64,000 bases of DNA from Cloeon dipterum (lineage: Eukaryota; Arthropoda; Insecta; Ephemeroptera; Baetidae). The notes beneath the pieces were generated by a model. That model worked only from the letters and a program-made list of their open reading frames with translations. It was not told the origin of the DNA and ran no database searches. A program made the position numbers and the translations under genes. How positions within the stretch are numbered: position 1 is the stretch's first letter; each line of letters starts with the position of its first letter. Positions 49,752-61,686 of the stretch are shown here, one piece after another. The stretch is from the NCBI RefSeq assembly GCF_949628265.1, contig NC_088789.1, positions 23,119,883 through 23,183,882 of the forward strand, read 5' to 3'.

Positions 49752-51167
49752 TTTTCTCTCTGTGAATCCAAACACATCGACGGCTTTTTACAGCTTTACC
49801 ACGAAATTTCTTCTCTTATCCTTATATAACAAATAAAAATTATTCTGTTGATTGGTCGACGCAAGAACCGCATGTAACAGATATTTAATATAAACCATTG
49901 ACTCATGCCATAACTAATAACTACTGTTTATTGTTTGTATTCCTTAGCCAACCGAAATAATAAATAATAATAATATTAAACAATATCTTTTGTCTTATTA
50001 CATATTATCTTAAAAAATAAATTATTTTCAATTTTTGCATTCGATACTCATTCAAACATTTTCATTATAATATGTCAGATATTCACAAAACAGGATGAAC
50101 CAATATGTAGTAAATAATTATTTATCAGCTTATTACAATAACCATTTCTTAGTGAGTGTTGGGCCAGACAATTGCTTTGGTGAAAGATACGTGTGAAAAA
50201 TCTCCGTGAGATGCATGCAACAAACGAAATGAAGTAAAATGCTAACCATACAACCCGCGTGGACGCACTGTTCTGCGGCACAGCTTTCCTTCTGCAAGGT
50301 GAACACTTCGTCCATTTTGTTATGTGGAGGAAAAGAAATAATATACTCCTGTAGAAAAGAAAAAAATCGCATAGGGATTGTCAGTTTTTTTGTATGAAAC
50401 AAAACAAAATCAAAGGTTCATCGTCATTGAACTTAATAAATATATTTATATCAGCGAAATGCTGTTTTATTTTTAATAGTATGCATGCCACTGTTGGGAC
50501 AATTGCAACGTGTTAAAGAGGATTGATTCTGAAAAATCCTGGAATTTCCCGAATTTCCTTGTTGCCAATGCATGAACTGAACCCTTGAGATTCAGTTGAA
50601 GCCAAACTTGACCTAAGTTAGCACTGTAAATTTTTGAGAAAGTGGCTGCAAATTCAAATTTGGAGGATTGGAGAACTGTGTCCTTACTTTAAATCTGATT
50701 TTATTTCAAAATAAACAGTTTCCCTAAAAGTTTCCATCACAGCTTTCTTTCAGCCTAATTCTCTGCTGATGTTTTATTGGCTTTTTGAGGACTGAGCTAA
50801 ACCAAAAAATGTACAAGAAAGTTTTATTATGTAAGAATCTAAAGCTCGGATTTTAGATTTAAAAAAAACAAAGTTGCAAATCTGGTGCATTTTTTATTAC
50901 ATCCCACGTCAAAACATCCGCTTTTCAATTATCATCACTTCACAATTCGTTAACACCTTCATAGCGTTTTTCATGAAATGTAGTCGACAATTTTAGGCTT
51001 TTTTAGAATGCAAAATAAACGGTTTCTTAGTCAATTTAGACGATTTTAGACTATTCAGTTTGTGAATATTGAAGAAAACAACATATTGGTGTTTATAAAT
51101 CCCTTTAATGAAATATCAAGACATCCATGCTATTTCGAACATTTCAAGCAAATATGACATCTGAAAA
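49752..51167. other. Spacer between convergent lectins 2 and 3, with an R1 copy
   Basis: Contains an R1 copy at about 50515-50745 (AGTGGCTGCAAATTC, GTTGCCAATGCATGAACTGA) and, from about 50950, duplicated 3' flank of lectin 3/1. A frame near 50.1-50.4 kb on the minus strand has no family features. Confidence 0.45.
50515..50745 (+). repeat. Partial R1 copy
   Basis: Begins GAGGATTGATTCTGAAAAAT and carries the CCTTGTTGCCAATGCATGAA and GTGGCTGCAAATTC blocks in R1 order; lacks the terminal CTGTATCAATCC block. Confidence 0.6.
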
Positions 51168-52562
51168 TTAGAGCGATTTCTCGCAAATGAATTGAAATGG
51201 AATGTTGCAATTATTGTCATTCCAATAAATAGCCCCATCGTGAGCAACAAGTTCCAGACAATGTTCGGTTCCGTTGAAATTACTAGGCTCTCCTTTGTCA
51301 AAATTAGTAAAGCCTTCTACTTTTGAGCCTGTGCCATTCCAATAAAACGTCCCCTCTGAGTCCAAATCTGTACCAGACACCCAGAATGTTCTCCAGGTTT
51401 CTCCTTCAAAACAATAAAATCATTAAAATATACTTTTCTGAGAGATTAAACTTACCAATGAGTTCATAGAGTGCCTTGTTTTCAGCTTCAGTTTCAATGC
51501 TAGCAAGCTTCATGCCTTTACCTTCGCAATACTGGCGGGCCTCTTCCCACCTCAACTGGAATTGGAAAATAGATAATCTATGCTGTTCATAATTTTTAAA
51601 ACTGTTTTTAATACCTTATCCGTGCTCTTGTAGTACTTTGATCCATAATCGAGTGTGGGTAATGTCGTAGAAGTAATTGGTGCAACTGAAATCAGAAAAT
51701 TTATTTATTAATAACTTTAATAAGCCTGTTGGCTCGCATTTTTAAGACATTCTTTACAGTGTTAAGGCAATGAGACATATATGAGCATTTTAGGGGTCTA
51801 TTTCCGACTGCCTACTGTCAGAGATGGCAAAAGGTGGATTGTTTTTAAGTGATTGAAATGCTCAAGTTGCTCAACAGGCTAGTTATAGCATTTTATTTGA
51901 GCGGCTCTAGGGGCAAATGTCTGGCGTTTGAATAAAATACCTCTGAAATTGTAGGTATTTATTTTCAAAAAAACACTTGTTTGATTGTCCTGTCGCTGCT
52001 GATTTATCATGTACTAAAAAAATGTGGAAATTAAATTTCAGTTAATAGAGTGTTTCTTTAAAAAAATTAACGAATGAAACATGATAAAATTGAATAATTA
52101 TCACTTAAATCACCATTAAATTGTGTGGATGTTTCGATAGAACGTTGACCTGCTTGTCTAACTCTGAAAACAAATCAATTTATCCATGAGATTATGTTAA
52201 ATTTCTTAAAAATATTAGGAATAACCTGCTTTCGCACATTTGGCTGCGCAGACCTTCCCTCTCAATTAAGGCCTTGGTTCGGTTTTCATAAAATTCATTG
52301 TTCTTGCTCATCTGCAGCGTTACTCTCTTCAGTTTTTCCTTCAGTACCTCTACCCGTTTATCACAAAATGAAGTAGCCAACGCCAAGAATTGACTGTTGA
52401 ATATTTGTTTTAGAAAATATATTTTCATCAAGAAAGAAACTATATAACGAACTCTGCGTAGTTTGTGATTGTGGTCTGTTCTGTGGTGGAGGAAGTGGAC
52501 CCAGAACGTTTAGTAATTAACTCATCATAGCTTGCGTCAGTCGTCAGATCATCAGTGAGCAC
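51168..52562 (-). CDS. C-type lectin 3, lacks a native signal-peptide exon
   Basis: Exons in order: 52562-52453, 52393-52226, 52163-52105, 51685-51615, 51555-51456 and 51403-51168, 247 residues open throughout. Stalk TSSTTEQTTITNYA, coiled coil VEVLKEKLKRVTLQMSKNNE, lectin domain with LASIETEAEN, FWVSGTDLDSEG, KGEPSNFNGTEHC, IYWND, FICE. It is a close copy of lectin 1, near-identical in the last two exons. The sugar motif is EPS rather than EPN, which should weaken calcium/sugar binding. Upstream sequence to about 53055 is the copy of lectin 1 intron 1, but the signal exon expected beyond is absent. The only candidate upstream is the esterase-type exon at 53849-53652. Confidence 0.75.
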
Positions 52563-53651
52563 CTGGAAAAAGTCAATGTTTATAATATTGGCGTTAAAAA
52601 ACTGTTTCTTGCTGATAGATAAGACTTTGGCCAATCAACTTTTAATTTTTCATAAATATTGGCACACATCCTTTGTTTGATATTAAAGAGTTTTAATATT
52701 ATTGTTCCTATATTTTTCTAATATAAAAAGTGATAGAAATAAATGGTTGTACACTAGGGATGCTCTTAGAGTTTTTTTTTTTAATTTAGTATATGCTACA
52801 ACGTGTTTGACATACATCAAGCATGAAGTCAGTTAATATCAAGCAATTTAAGTCACGCTGCCAAAAACCATATTAAAATTAATTATTTCTTTTGATGCGC
52901 TCAAACCCAAAATCGGTTTAGCCAATCGCCGCGAAATATTTTACTGGAATGAAAAAATCATTGCTGACGTTTCTATGGCAATTGGCCGGGGTGAATTTTG
53001 TTTTCAACTCATCAAAAGAAATTATTTGAAGTGAAGTATGCACATCAGCAGAATTGAGTTTTAAATCCCAGCGGAAGTCAACCAATAAGGGTTTTAGAAA
53101 CTGGCGAATTGGATTTAATATTCTATAGCGTTTGTTTGTTTCAGGATCTATTGAGTTTAACATAAATATAATAGAGAGGTTGATTTTTTTGGAAATAATG
53201 AAACGTATGCATTTATTTTCTCTTCTTTCACTAGTCATGGAATTTAAGTCAAAAGGAACCGCAATAAATAAATATTTTTGAAAATTTTCCACTCAAGTCT
53301 CTCAGTCTTACTGAATTTTTCATCATAAAGACTTAATTTAAAACTGAAAAACAACCTTTAGAATTTTTAGTGAAGCTATCCAGACCGATAATTGAGAGGA
53401 TTTGGCATTGTATATAGGCTATATAGCAAGTGGTTCGTTGAGTCTATTTCGTTTGTGAAATTTAGCAACAGTTTGCATGCAGTAATGAAATCACGAGGAT
53501 TCAGGAACAGATCTGTGAGGAAATTTTATTTGTGTTTTTCATGCGTTTTTAGTGGATGGTGTATTGGATGCGCGGAAAGAGCGGATAGTAAAGACACAAG
53601 TTTCTCTTTAAACCTCAGTTGTAATTATCATCTTAGTTCGCATTTTTTTAC
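52563..53651 (-). other. DNA upstream of lectin 3: copied intron 1 of lectin 1, then unrelated sequence
   Basis: About 52905-53055 matches lectin 1 intron 1 at 46070-46250 (for example TGAATTTTGTTTTCAAC and TGCACATCAGCAGAATTGAG in both). Beyond 53060 the match ends abruptly. A 124-codon minus-strand frame here (52918-53292) partly overlaps this intron copy, so I do not call it a gene. Confidence 0.6.
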
Positions 53652-53849
53652 CTTAAAACGGCGTTCTCTAACTGGTGGCGATGCGTAAGGGATGTCTTGG
53701 AAGGCAAAAATATTCTTTCCTGGGCGTGACGTCATTCTTTTTCCAATTAGAGCACCCTGTCCAATAGTGAGTGTGGGTACCAGGACGGCCCAACACGCCC
53801 CCACGGAGAGACAAATTGCCAAAAACACGGTTCGCATGGCTGTTGGCAC
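53652..53849 (-). CDS. Lone first coding exon of a type-B carboxylesterase
   Basis: From ATG at 53849 it encodes 66 residues ending AAG|GTAAAA in phase 0. It has a signal peptide (MRTVFLAICLSVGACWAVLV) and the N-terminal esterase pattern: GxLxG, then NIFAFQDIPYASPP and RERRF, like FxGIPYAxPPxGxxRF of the family. A TATA-like GATATAAG lies about 40 bp upstream. No catalytic exon (GESAG), oxyanion or His region follows in the window; the next minus-strand coding sequence is lectin 3, whose first exon starts in phase 0. It is either an esterase fragment or the captured first exon of lectin 3. A start at MRT (53837) is also possible. Confidence 0.6.
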
Positions 53850-53884
53850 GAAGCAGACTGACGAAAAGCGCGTGCCGGCTAGCT

Positions 53885-53892
53885 CTTATATC
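53885..53892 (-). promoter_or_regulatory. TATA-like box of the esterase-type exon
   Basis: Minus strand GATATAAG, about 40 bp before the ATG at 53849, the same spacing as in the lectin genes. Confidence 0.4.
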
Positions 53893-53899
53893 TGTTTTT

Positions 53900-55697
53900 C
53901 AATAGCGATAGCACCCCCTCTTAAGTACGCTAACTCGCTATAATCTTCGTTGTGGCGGTTTATTGAGACATTTAGGTATTGGCGAGATATGTTGAACTTC
54001 TTGGAATACATTTGGTTAATTTTAGGGTGATTATTTTTCTGTAATTAATATCTTAACCATCCTCTTTTATTATACAATCAGAAACGAAATATTTCTGCAT
54101 GTAATTAGCTATTTTTTACGCCAATTTTTATAATGTTCATTGTATTAACCGTGCAAATGGGAAATTTTAATTAAATTTAGAGATTTTTTTGGTTTCAATA
54201 CCAGTATAATGACTAGTATTTTTACTTGTATGTAAAATTCGAATTTTAGGTTAATTTTGAAATGCTTATATAATTTTCAAATGTTGTAATAAAAAAATAA
54301 GTAAAAGATATACAGCTATAACACATTATATCATAACTCAAGTTTTGTAATTTCAATGAAACAAAAGTTAGTTTATTGATCACAAGCGCTTTGCGCTTAC
54401 GTCTGGGGGACGGGTGGTTTTTGACAGAAATGTTGGCAAAATGTTAAAGTCGAAAGTGTGGCGTTGGAATAATCGTGAAAAGTGACTCCGGGAAAGATCT
54501 CAGGGTGCGTTACCCTGAAAAAAAGTCGTCAGGGAGGGTCAGGTGGTAGGGCTTGTCGAGACGATTCGTTTAAGACGTCGTGACTTGAAATCCATCAACC
54601 CGTCGAATTATCGTGTTGCAACCTCCAAGTTGTGGAATGCAGTTGATGGCTGCTGGCATTGAATCCAAAAACGAAAGTGATGCCTTAATAGCTCAAGTAA
54701 TTCTTACAATTAGTAACTGATCGCACTGTATAGATCTATTCCTTCTTCACTGAACCCTTCTTTTGATTTCCAGAAAATTCGGAGTATATTTCTGGCTCTC
54801 TGGCACCCATTTGGGATCCGAGGAAAAATTGTACATTTTAGGATGTGTGATGAGATTATGTTCATGATTTCCGTGAGCGCCTTATGGATGCCATGATAAA
54901 TGCGCGGAAAGAGCTGATTGTATAAGGAAAAAGGAAAAACATTGCACGGTGACGAGCGATCATCGCGGCGGTATCCGCCGATCGCGATCCGCCGCGCTTT
55001 TCTCCGTCATTTCCTGCATTCGAGTAAGCATATAGCAACTGAGCCACTTCAATTTATCTTTCATCCTTCCCAACCATGTTGTATTCTGATGACAAATTAA
55101 TTTATTAACCACCGCATGAAACAGAAACAATAAAAAAGTAGCACCATAATACAACATGAGGTTATTTCAAATGTCTTCCAATCTGTGAGAAATTTTTTAT
55201 TAGCCTCCGACATTTAGTTTTTAATTCAGTCAGAGTTCGGAAACTTTTAAAGATTTTAATGATACTTATGCAACCTGCGCTGAAAATATGTTTTGCGGTA
55301 CAGTATTTCTAATACTACAAGGCGTACAATGTGCTGATTGCGAGAGGTTTCATATAGATTTCTACGTGATTCGATAATTTAGAAGAAGAACAAAAAGTTT
55401 CGAGTAATTTATGCTTCAAGTTTCTTCCTGTTGAAGCATTTTAAAATGTATTTCTATGCAGAGAGAATTACTTATATTGTTCCTGTTATTGGTATTGTTT
55501 AATTCTCTGCTCATATGTTTATTTGCTTTTTGAGGACTGAGAAAATAAAAAGTTATTGGGTGAGAAACGTCAGCTCAAGCTCAGATTTTAGATTTTCAAT
55601 AAAAACCAAGTTGTAGATATTATGTTGCATTTTTTATTACATCCTGTGTCGAAACGCCTGCATTTCAAATTAGCATCACTTGAAATATTTTCACACC
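53900..55697. other. Spacer before lectin 4, with duplicated blocks
   Basis: No intact gene. Contains a lectin pseudo-exon pair (54628-54845, plus strand), a GC-rich block near 54960-54995 that recurs near 62818-62852, and from about 55190 the 3' flank shared with lectins 5 and 6. Confidence 0.55.
54628..54845 (+). pseudogene. Lectin pseudo-exon pair
   Basis: About 54628-54697 resembles the LASIESKAESEA exon of lectin 2 (reading LMAAGIESKNESDALIAQ), and 54774-54840, after a TTTCCAG acceptor, resembles its next exon (YFWLSGTHLGSEEKL), then breaks down. The first donor is lost (CAAG|TAATTC), and there is no stalk or C-terminal half. Remnant of a plus-strand lectin. Confidence 0.65.
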
Positions 55698-57970
55698 TTA
55701 TAGCTCGTTTTCGTTGACCTCGCAGATAAAACGGAAATTTAGCTGACATTGATGATCATTCCAAGCAAGATTATTAGATGGAAATTTCCAGAATTGAAGG
55801 CAGTGTTCTTTGCCTCCATGATTGTTTAGCGGTCCTTCGACGAAGTAAGTAAATCCGCTAATATCCAAACCCGTCCCAGTCCAATAGAACGTTCCCTCTG
55901 ATCCCAAATCACTGCCAGAAAGCCAATAAGATTCTTTTGGGTTCTCTTTATCTGCAAATAAAAACCAAATTAATAGATAAATTTATTGATGTTCGCACGC
56001 ACTTACCAATGACATCGAGAAGAGCGTTATTTTCGGCCTCTGTTTCGATACTGGCCAGTTCCATACCGTTTGATTTGCAAAATTTTCCTGCCAGATGCCA
56101 ATTCAACTTTGAAACAAAAACGTGAACAAGTTTAATTAAAAATTTTGTAGAGCTGTGAGCTGTGTACCTTCTCCTTGCTGATGTAATACTTCGATCCTGG
56201 AAATAGTGGCATCAAATTACTTGCAACATGTTCGGAAACAGTTCGACCATCTGGAAAACACAGCCGTTTAAAGCACATGTTTGGCAACAAAAATCAGCAA
56301 TTATGTATTTTAACCAGCCACCGGGATACCAGAAAGTTCTGGGCTAAAAAATAAGGTGGCAACAGTAAATTTTGAAATCATCACTGCATAACAACAGAAG
56401 TGTCGCGTCCTAAACTTTTACAGCCTCAAAACTCCCTGAAGTGCACGATTTTTGTTTTGCCCTATAGCTAAATGCTAATTTTTGGCAGCTATATTTTACA
56501 TAACTATATTAACTTTAGCAATAAATTAATGGTTGTTACTTGCTTTATGTTGTGCAGACTCAAATTTTTTAATTACATTAACTACATATCTTTAGCAAGA
56601 TGATAATAATTGTACTTACAAGTTCTATGTTGTGCGGTTTTCAGGGCATTGCTGATTTGTTGATTCGCTTCTTTGATTCTTCGGGCAAAAAATTATTGTT
56701 GAAACTAACAGTTCCACATTAAATTTACCATTCGAAGTTACCTGTATTCGCAGATTTGCTTCTGCTGCTCTCCGCTCTCGCGAAGTGCTTTGATTTGAAA
56801 TTCACAAAGCTTCTGGTTCATCAACGTCGTTACGCCTTTCAGTTTTTCCTCCACGACCTCAACTTCTTTATCGCACAGCGCCTTGCCCAATGCAGCGACG
56901 CTATTTGTTTGATTGAAGGTGTGTAAATTCAAAAATAGTACACGTTATATACTTACTCACAGTTTGAAGTTGGACTTAAGATTCCGAACTCCTAAAAAAA
57001 TTACGGAAAGTTGAGTAATAACAGAACTACGCATTTTTCAGGGCTGATTTTTAAGGATTGACTTGACTCTCATTCTGCGATCAGTGACCAAACCTCAACC
57101 GCGTGCAACTTCTCAAAATACATGTACCACTTGATTAAGGAAAAGTTAGTTGGCTCTACTTTATTTGGTTTTTTGAACATGATGTAATTGTAACTATGTA
57201 AAAATAGTAATAATAAAGAGATTCTACTCTAATCCAAATTTTTATATTTTAGCCTTGAATTTTATATTAATAATTGATCAGTTATTCACGCAGCTCCCAA
57301 ACGGGAAAGGAACAAGGCCTATGCTAAAACACAATCACCCACTTTTCAAACTGTCTGTCTTGAAGTGGCTGAAGCAAATTTTTCCATAGCTCGGCGATCC
57401 AAAAAAAAGCTATTAGTAATTCGTATTTTAGATCTTGAAATAGGGTCTAGATTCGCCGAAACTGTTAGGTTTAATTAAATAACATTGAATTCATAAAAGA
57501 GGTTGAAGTCTTTAATTTAATTTCCACTATGCAGCAAACCTCGAGTAAAAATTTGTTCTCAAGAATTATGACAACCTTGTGCGTGTATTCAAGTAGTAAT
57601 TAACTAAGCAATTAAATTTCACGCAGGTTATTGCGTTTATTTTAAAATGGCATACCAATATGTGGCGAGCGAACAACAATGACGATACATCCAATACAGG
57701 TTATTGGGTTCCATTCTAAGTTTCCATTCTCGACTGCATATTCATATGCAATATTAATATAGTACTCTTTTGCCGAAGCTGTCACGTCTTTTTTCGTATA
57801 AAAAATCCGACTCAAAGTTATAGAACTCCGTTTTAAAAATGATTTCAGTTTATTTTTTTTTTAAATTATCTGAACGAAAAATCTACAAAAACAAACGTAC
57901 CTCAACCGGAGAGACAGCTGCAAATGATTGAGTTGCCAATGCAAACAAAATCAAAAATTTTTAAGTCCAT
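55698..57970 (-). pseudogene. C-type lectin 4, frameshifted signal peptide, probable pseudogene
   Basis: Exons in order: 57970-57901, 56991-56957, 56900-56742, 56678-56620, 56250-56168, 56106-56007 and 55951-55698. All but the first are open and in phase: coiled coil VAALGKALCDKEVEVVEEKL, then GSKYYISKEK, LASIETEAENNALL, YWLSGSDLGSEGTFYWTGTG, AWNDHQC, FICEVNENEL. The first exon is 70 nt rather than the 69 of lectins 1 and 5; one extra T in the AAAAATTTTT run (about 57952-57962) shifts the frame inside MDLKI so the signal peptide is not encoded. The sugar motif QPD has become PLN. Both changes suggest loss of function; a sequencing error in the homopolymer is the alternative for the first. Confidence 0.75.
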
Positions 57971-59175
57971 GATGGAGAAGAGCTTTCCTTGAAGTAATCT
58001 AAGTGTTGCCGGAGGCCTCGCTTTATATAAAACGAGCAGTTCATATCAATGATTACACTGTGTTAAAGGCGATCAAAGCTCAAGAAGTCTCTGAGATTAT
58101 CTTTGTCGATGGTTGTAAAAATAATTTTTAATGTTAAAATGATGGGGGAAAATAATTTAAAACGTACAACACAAGGAAAGAGTCACAGAAAAACCGATAC
58201 ATTTATATATATGTCAAAGTTGAGTGACGAAATACTTATTAATATTTTCCTTGATTAATGTTCAGCACTCACCAACAACAACAATTATTCATTACTTATT
58301 TGACAGTTGGAAAAATTATAAATGTATAATATAATTATATATTTCCCATAAAAAATGCAAATCCGAGAAAGTAAATTTACATTTTTGCTCACATGAGATT
58401 AAAATTAAATTTGGGTGACCTAAATTTCGAACCAATTAAATTATCGCTTTTTATCGGTTCGTCTCTTTCTTAATTGCAAACAACTCACGAAAACTCTGCG
58501 TCCCAATAAAATGGGCACACGGTCTTCATTGAAGGAAACCCAGTCCCGAAAGGACCAGCTCGTGTTACTGCCCCCGCACTGGGGTCTTTTCATTTAAGCT
58601 GTATACATTAATTCCATGAAATTTATTCACGCATGCTGAAAAGTTGCATCCTGGTAGCGGAAAATTGCGCAACTTAAATAAATTAATAATTTAAGATTCT
58701 TACAGGCCTGATTAGGCCTTTATTCAGTCAGTGTTGGGGAAACTTATAAAGTTTTTAATGATACATATGCAACCCGCACTGAAAATCTGATTTGCGGAAC
58801 AGTATTTCTAATTCTACAAGGCGTACAAGATGTGTTGATTGCGAGGCTTCAACGTGATTTGATAGTTTAAAACAACAGCAAATAAAGTTTCGAGTAATTC
58901 GTGCTTCAGGTTTCTTCCTGTTGAAGCATTTTAAATTGCCTTTCTGGTCAAGGAGAAATATTTTAATCGTTGCTGTCGGTTTTGTTAAATTCTCTGCTTA
59001 TATGTTTATTTTGCTTTTTGAGGACTGAGCAAATCAAAAATTTATTGGGTACTTCAGCTCAAACTTATAGATTTAATATTTTCAATAAAAATCAAGTTGT
59101 AGATAATATGGTGCATTATTTTATTACATCACGTCTGCATTTCAAATTAGCATCACTTCAAATATTTTTCACACT
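57971..59175. other. Promoter of lectin 4 and spacer to lectin 5
   Basis: TATA box (TTTATATAA, about 58022-58030) lies about 55 bp before the lectin 4 ATG. From about 58700 the DNA is the lectin 5 3' flank, a copy of 55190-55697 and 63040-63531. No gene. Confidence 0.55.
58022..58030 (-). promoter_or_regulatory. TATA box of lectin 4
   Basis: TTTATATAA in the shared block GGAGGCCTCGCTTTATAT, same spacing to ATG as in lectin 1. Confidence 0.65.
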
Positions 59176-61619
59176 TCATAGCTCATTTTCGTTGACCTCA
59201 CAGATAAATCGGAAATTTAAGTGACATTGATGATCATTCCAAGCAAGAGTAGGAGTTGAAGGTTTCCAGAATTGAAGGCAGTGTTCATTGCCTCCAAAAT
59301 TGTCCGGCTGTCTTCTTTCGAAGTAAGTAAATCCGCTAATTTTCATACCAGTCCCAGTCCAATAGAACGTTCCCTCTGACCCCATATCGCTGCCAGAGAT
59401 CCAATAAGACTCTTTCGGTTTTTCATTCCCTGCAAATACAAACCAAATTATTAGATGAATATATTTTAGGTTCAGACATTTTCCGCACGCACTTACCAAT
59501 GACATCGAGAATCGCGTTATTTTCGGCCTCTGTTTCGATACTGGCCAGTTCCATGCCGTTTGATTTGCAAAACGTGCTTGCCAGATGCCAACTCATCTTT
59601 GAAACAAAAACGTGGTGGACACCCAAATTGAATATTAAAATTTTGTAGCCCGATACATACCTTCTCCTTGCTGATGTAATACTTCGATCCTGGAAATAGT
59701 GGCATCAATTTACTCGCAACATGCCAGGAAGCAGTTCTACCATCTGGAAAACACAGCCGTTTAAAGCACACGTTTGGCAAGAAAAATCTGAAAATATAAC
59801 GGAAATCCAGACATTTCTGAGTAAAAAATAAGTAAATTTTGAGATCATCACTGCAGAAGTGACACGTCCTAATCTTTTCCAGCCTCAAAACCCCCTGAAG
59901 ATCACGATTTTTGCAATTTTCAATAGAGGCGTATTAAAAAAAATCGAATGACTCAGCTCTGTGTGGTTAAATAAAAACAAATTACTTTCAAATATAGTTG
60001 CTGAATATCAACTTTTTCTTTAAGAAGCCGTAATTTTTTTAGATTGTAATTCTTTGCATCATTTGCATCTGTTTTTTTTTAATTAAAGTGTCAGGGATTA
60101 CGTGTCCTGATGAATACTAGTCGCTCCCTTCGTCCAGCGGTTGTCCGCTAACGTTGCGGTCAATTAAAATAACTCGAAATGAAAAAAATAAGCGTAAAAA
60201 ATAAGAGAATTACTTCCTGTCTTCCAAATAATTTAATTAAATGACGTAAAAATAAACATATTTTCGAAATTATATTGATAGTTTTTTTCACCTTTTAAAT
60301 TAACTTGATATTTTCTCTTTAACTGCATGAAATTATTACAGCATTGCCCTTTAGCTAAATGCTATTTTTTGGCGTCTATATTTATATACACATAACCAAC
60401 TATATTAACTTCAGCAATAAATTAATGGTTCTCAATACTTGTTAGAAGTTATGCGGACTCTTTTCGATTATTAAATTACAAATGAATTTATAAATCCAAC
60501 TCCAGAAATGTTAGCAATATGATAATAATAATTGTACTTACTTGTTCTAGGTTGTGCGGATTTCTGTAAATTGCTGATTTGTTGATTCGCTTCATTGATT
60601 CTTTGGGCAAACAAATTTTGAAAAAACTGTCAATTCCACATTCTATTTATCATTCGACGTTACCTGTGTTCGCAAATTTGTTTCTGCTGCTCTCCGCTAT
60701 CGCGAAGGGCTTTGATTTGAAATTCGCAAAGCTGTTTATTCTGGCTCACCAACGTCACTACGTCTTTCAGTTTTTCCTCCACGACCTCGATCCTTTTATC
60801 GCACAGCGCCTCGCCCAATGCAGCGACGCTATTTGTTTGATTGTGTTAATTCAAAAATATCAAAACATTAATAGGGCACTCTATACTTACTTACTGTTTG
60901 GAGTAGGACTTAATGAACTGGATCCCTAAAAATTAAGGAAAGTTGAGCAATAAAAAAGAACTACGCATTATTCAGAGCTGGTTATTAGGGATTGACTTTA
61001 TGTAGTATTCGACTCATTCTGATCAGTGACCAAACCTCAACCGCATGCAACTACTCAAAACAAACAGTACCACTTTATTAAGGAAAAGTTAGTTGGCTCT
61101 ACTTTATTTGGGTTTTTGAGCATTATGTAAATGTTGCAAGTTGAACAAATAATAATATAATAATAATGGGAGGGAAACCTCGAGGGAAAGTTTGTTCTCA
61201 AGAATTTTGACAACCTTGTGTGCTTCTGCGTTTATTGGCATCTATTCAAGTATAGTAATTAATAAAGCAATTAAATTTCACGCAGTTCATTGCGTTTAGT
61301 TTAAAATGGCAGGCCAACATTTGATGAGCGAAGAGCAATGAGACATCCAATAAACGTTTCAGAGTACCATTATAAATTTCCATTCTCGATTAGTATTTTT
61401 GAATATGCAATATGCTTATACTGCGTTTTTGCCGAAGCTGTCACGACTCTTTTCATATAAAAATTCCGGTTTTGCCTCGAAATCCATTTTGAAAATAGTT
61501 TTTGGATTAAAAAAAACATGTAAACGGAAAAGCAATTAAAACAAACGTACCTGAGCTGCATAGACAGCTGCAAATGATTGAGTGGCGAAAGCCAGCAAAA
61601 TCCAAATTTTCAAGTCCAT
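59176..61619 (-). CDS. C-type lectin 5, secreted, QPD type
   Basis: Exons in order: 61619-61551, 60935-60901, 60828-60664, 60600-60542, 59743-59661, 59596-59497 and 59429-59176, 254 residues. Signal peptide MDLKIWILLAFATQSFAAVY; short GSSSLSPTPNSN; coiled coil VAALGEALCDKRIEVVEEKL continuing with QIKALRDSGEQQKQICEHR and INEANQQISNLQKS; DGRTASWHVASKLMPLFPGS before the lectin domain; then LASIETEAENNAIL, YWISGSDMGSEGTFYWTGTG, RRQPDNFGGNEHC, AWNDHQC and FICEVNENEL. QPD suggests galactose-type sugar binding. Exon phases match lectins 2 and 4 exactly. It appears intact, unlike its neighbour lectin 4. Confidence 0.9.
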
Positions 61620-61672
61620 GATGGAGAATAGTTTTCTTGGAGTAATCTAAGTAAGTGTTGCCGGAGGCCTCG

Positions 61673-61686
61673 CTTTATACATACAA
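61673..61686 (-). promoter_or_regulatory. TATA box of lectin 5
   Basis: Minus strand TATGTATAAAG, in the same GGAGGCCTCGCTTTATA context as lectins 1 and 4, about 55 bp before the ATG. Confidence 0.6.

Noticed and set aside
52918-53292. 124-codon minus-strand frame upstream of lectin 3
   Set aside because: It partly overlaps sequence copied from lectin 1 intron 1 (46070-46250), where no such frame is kept.
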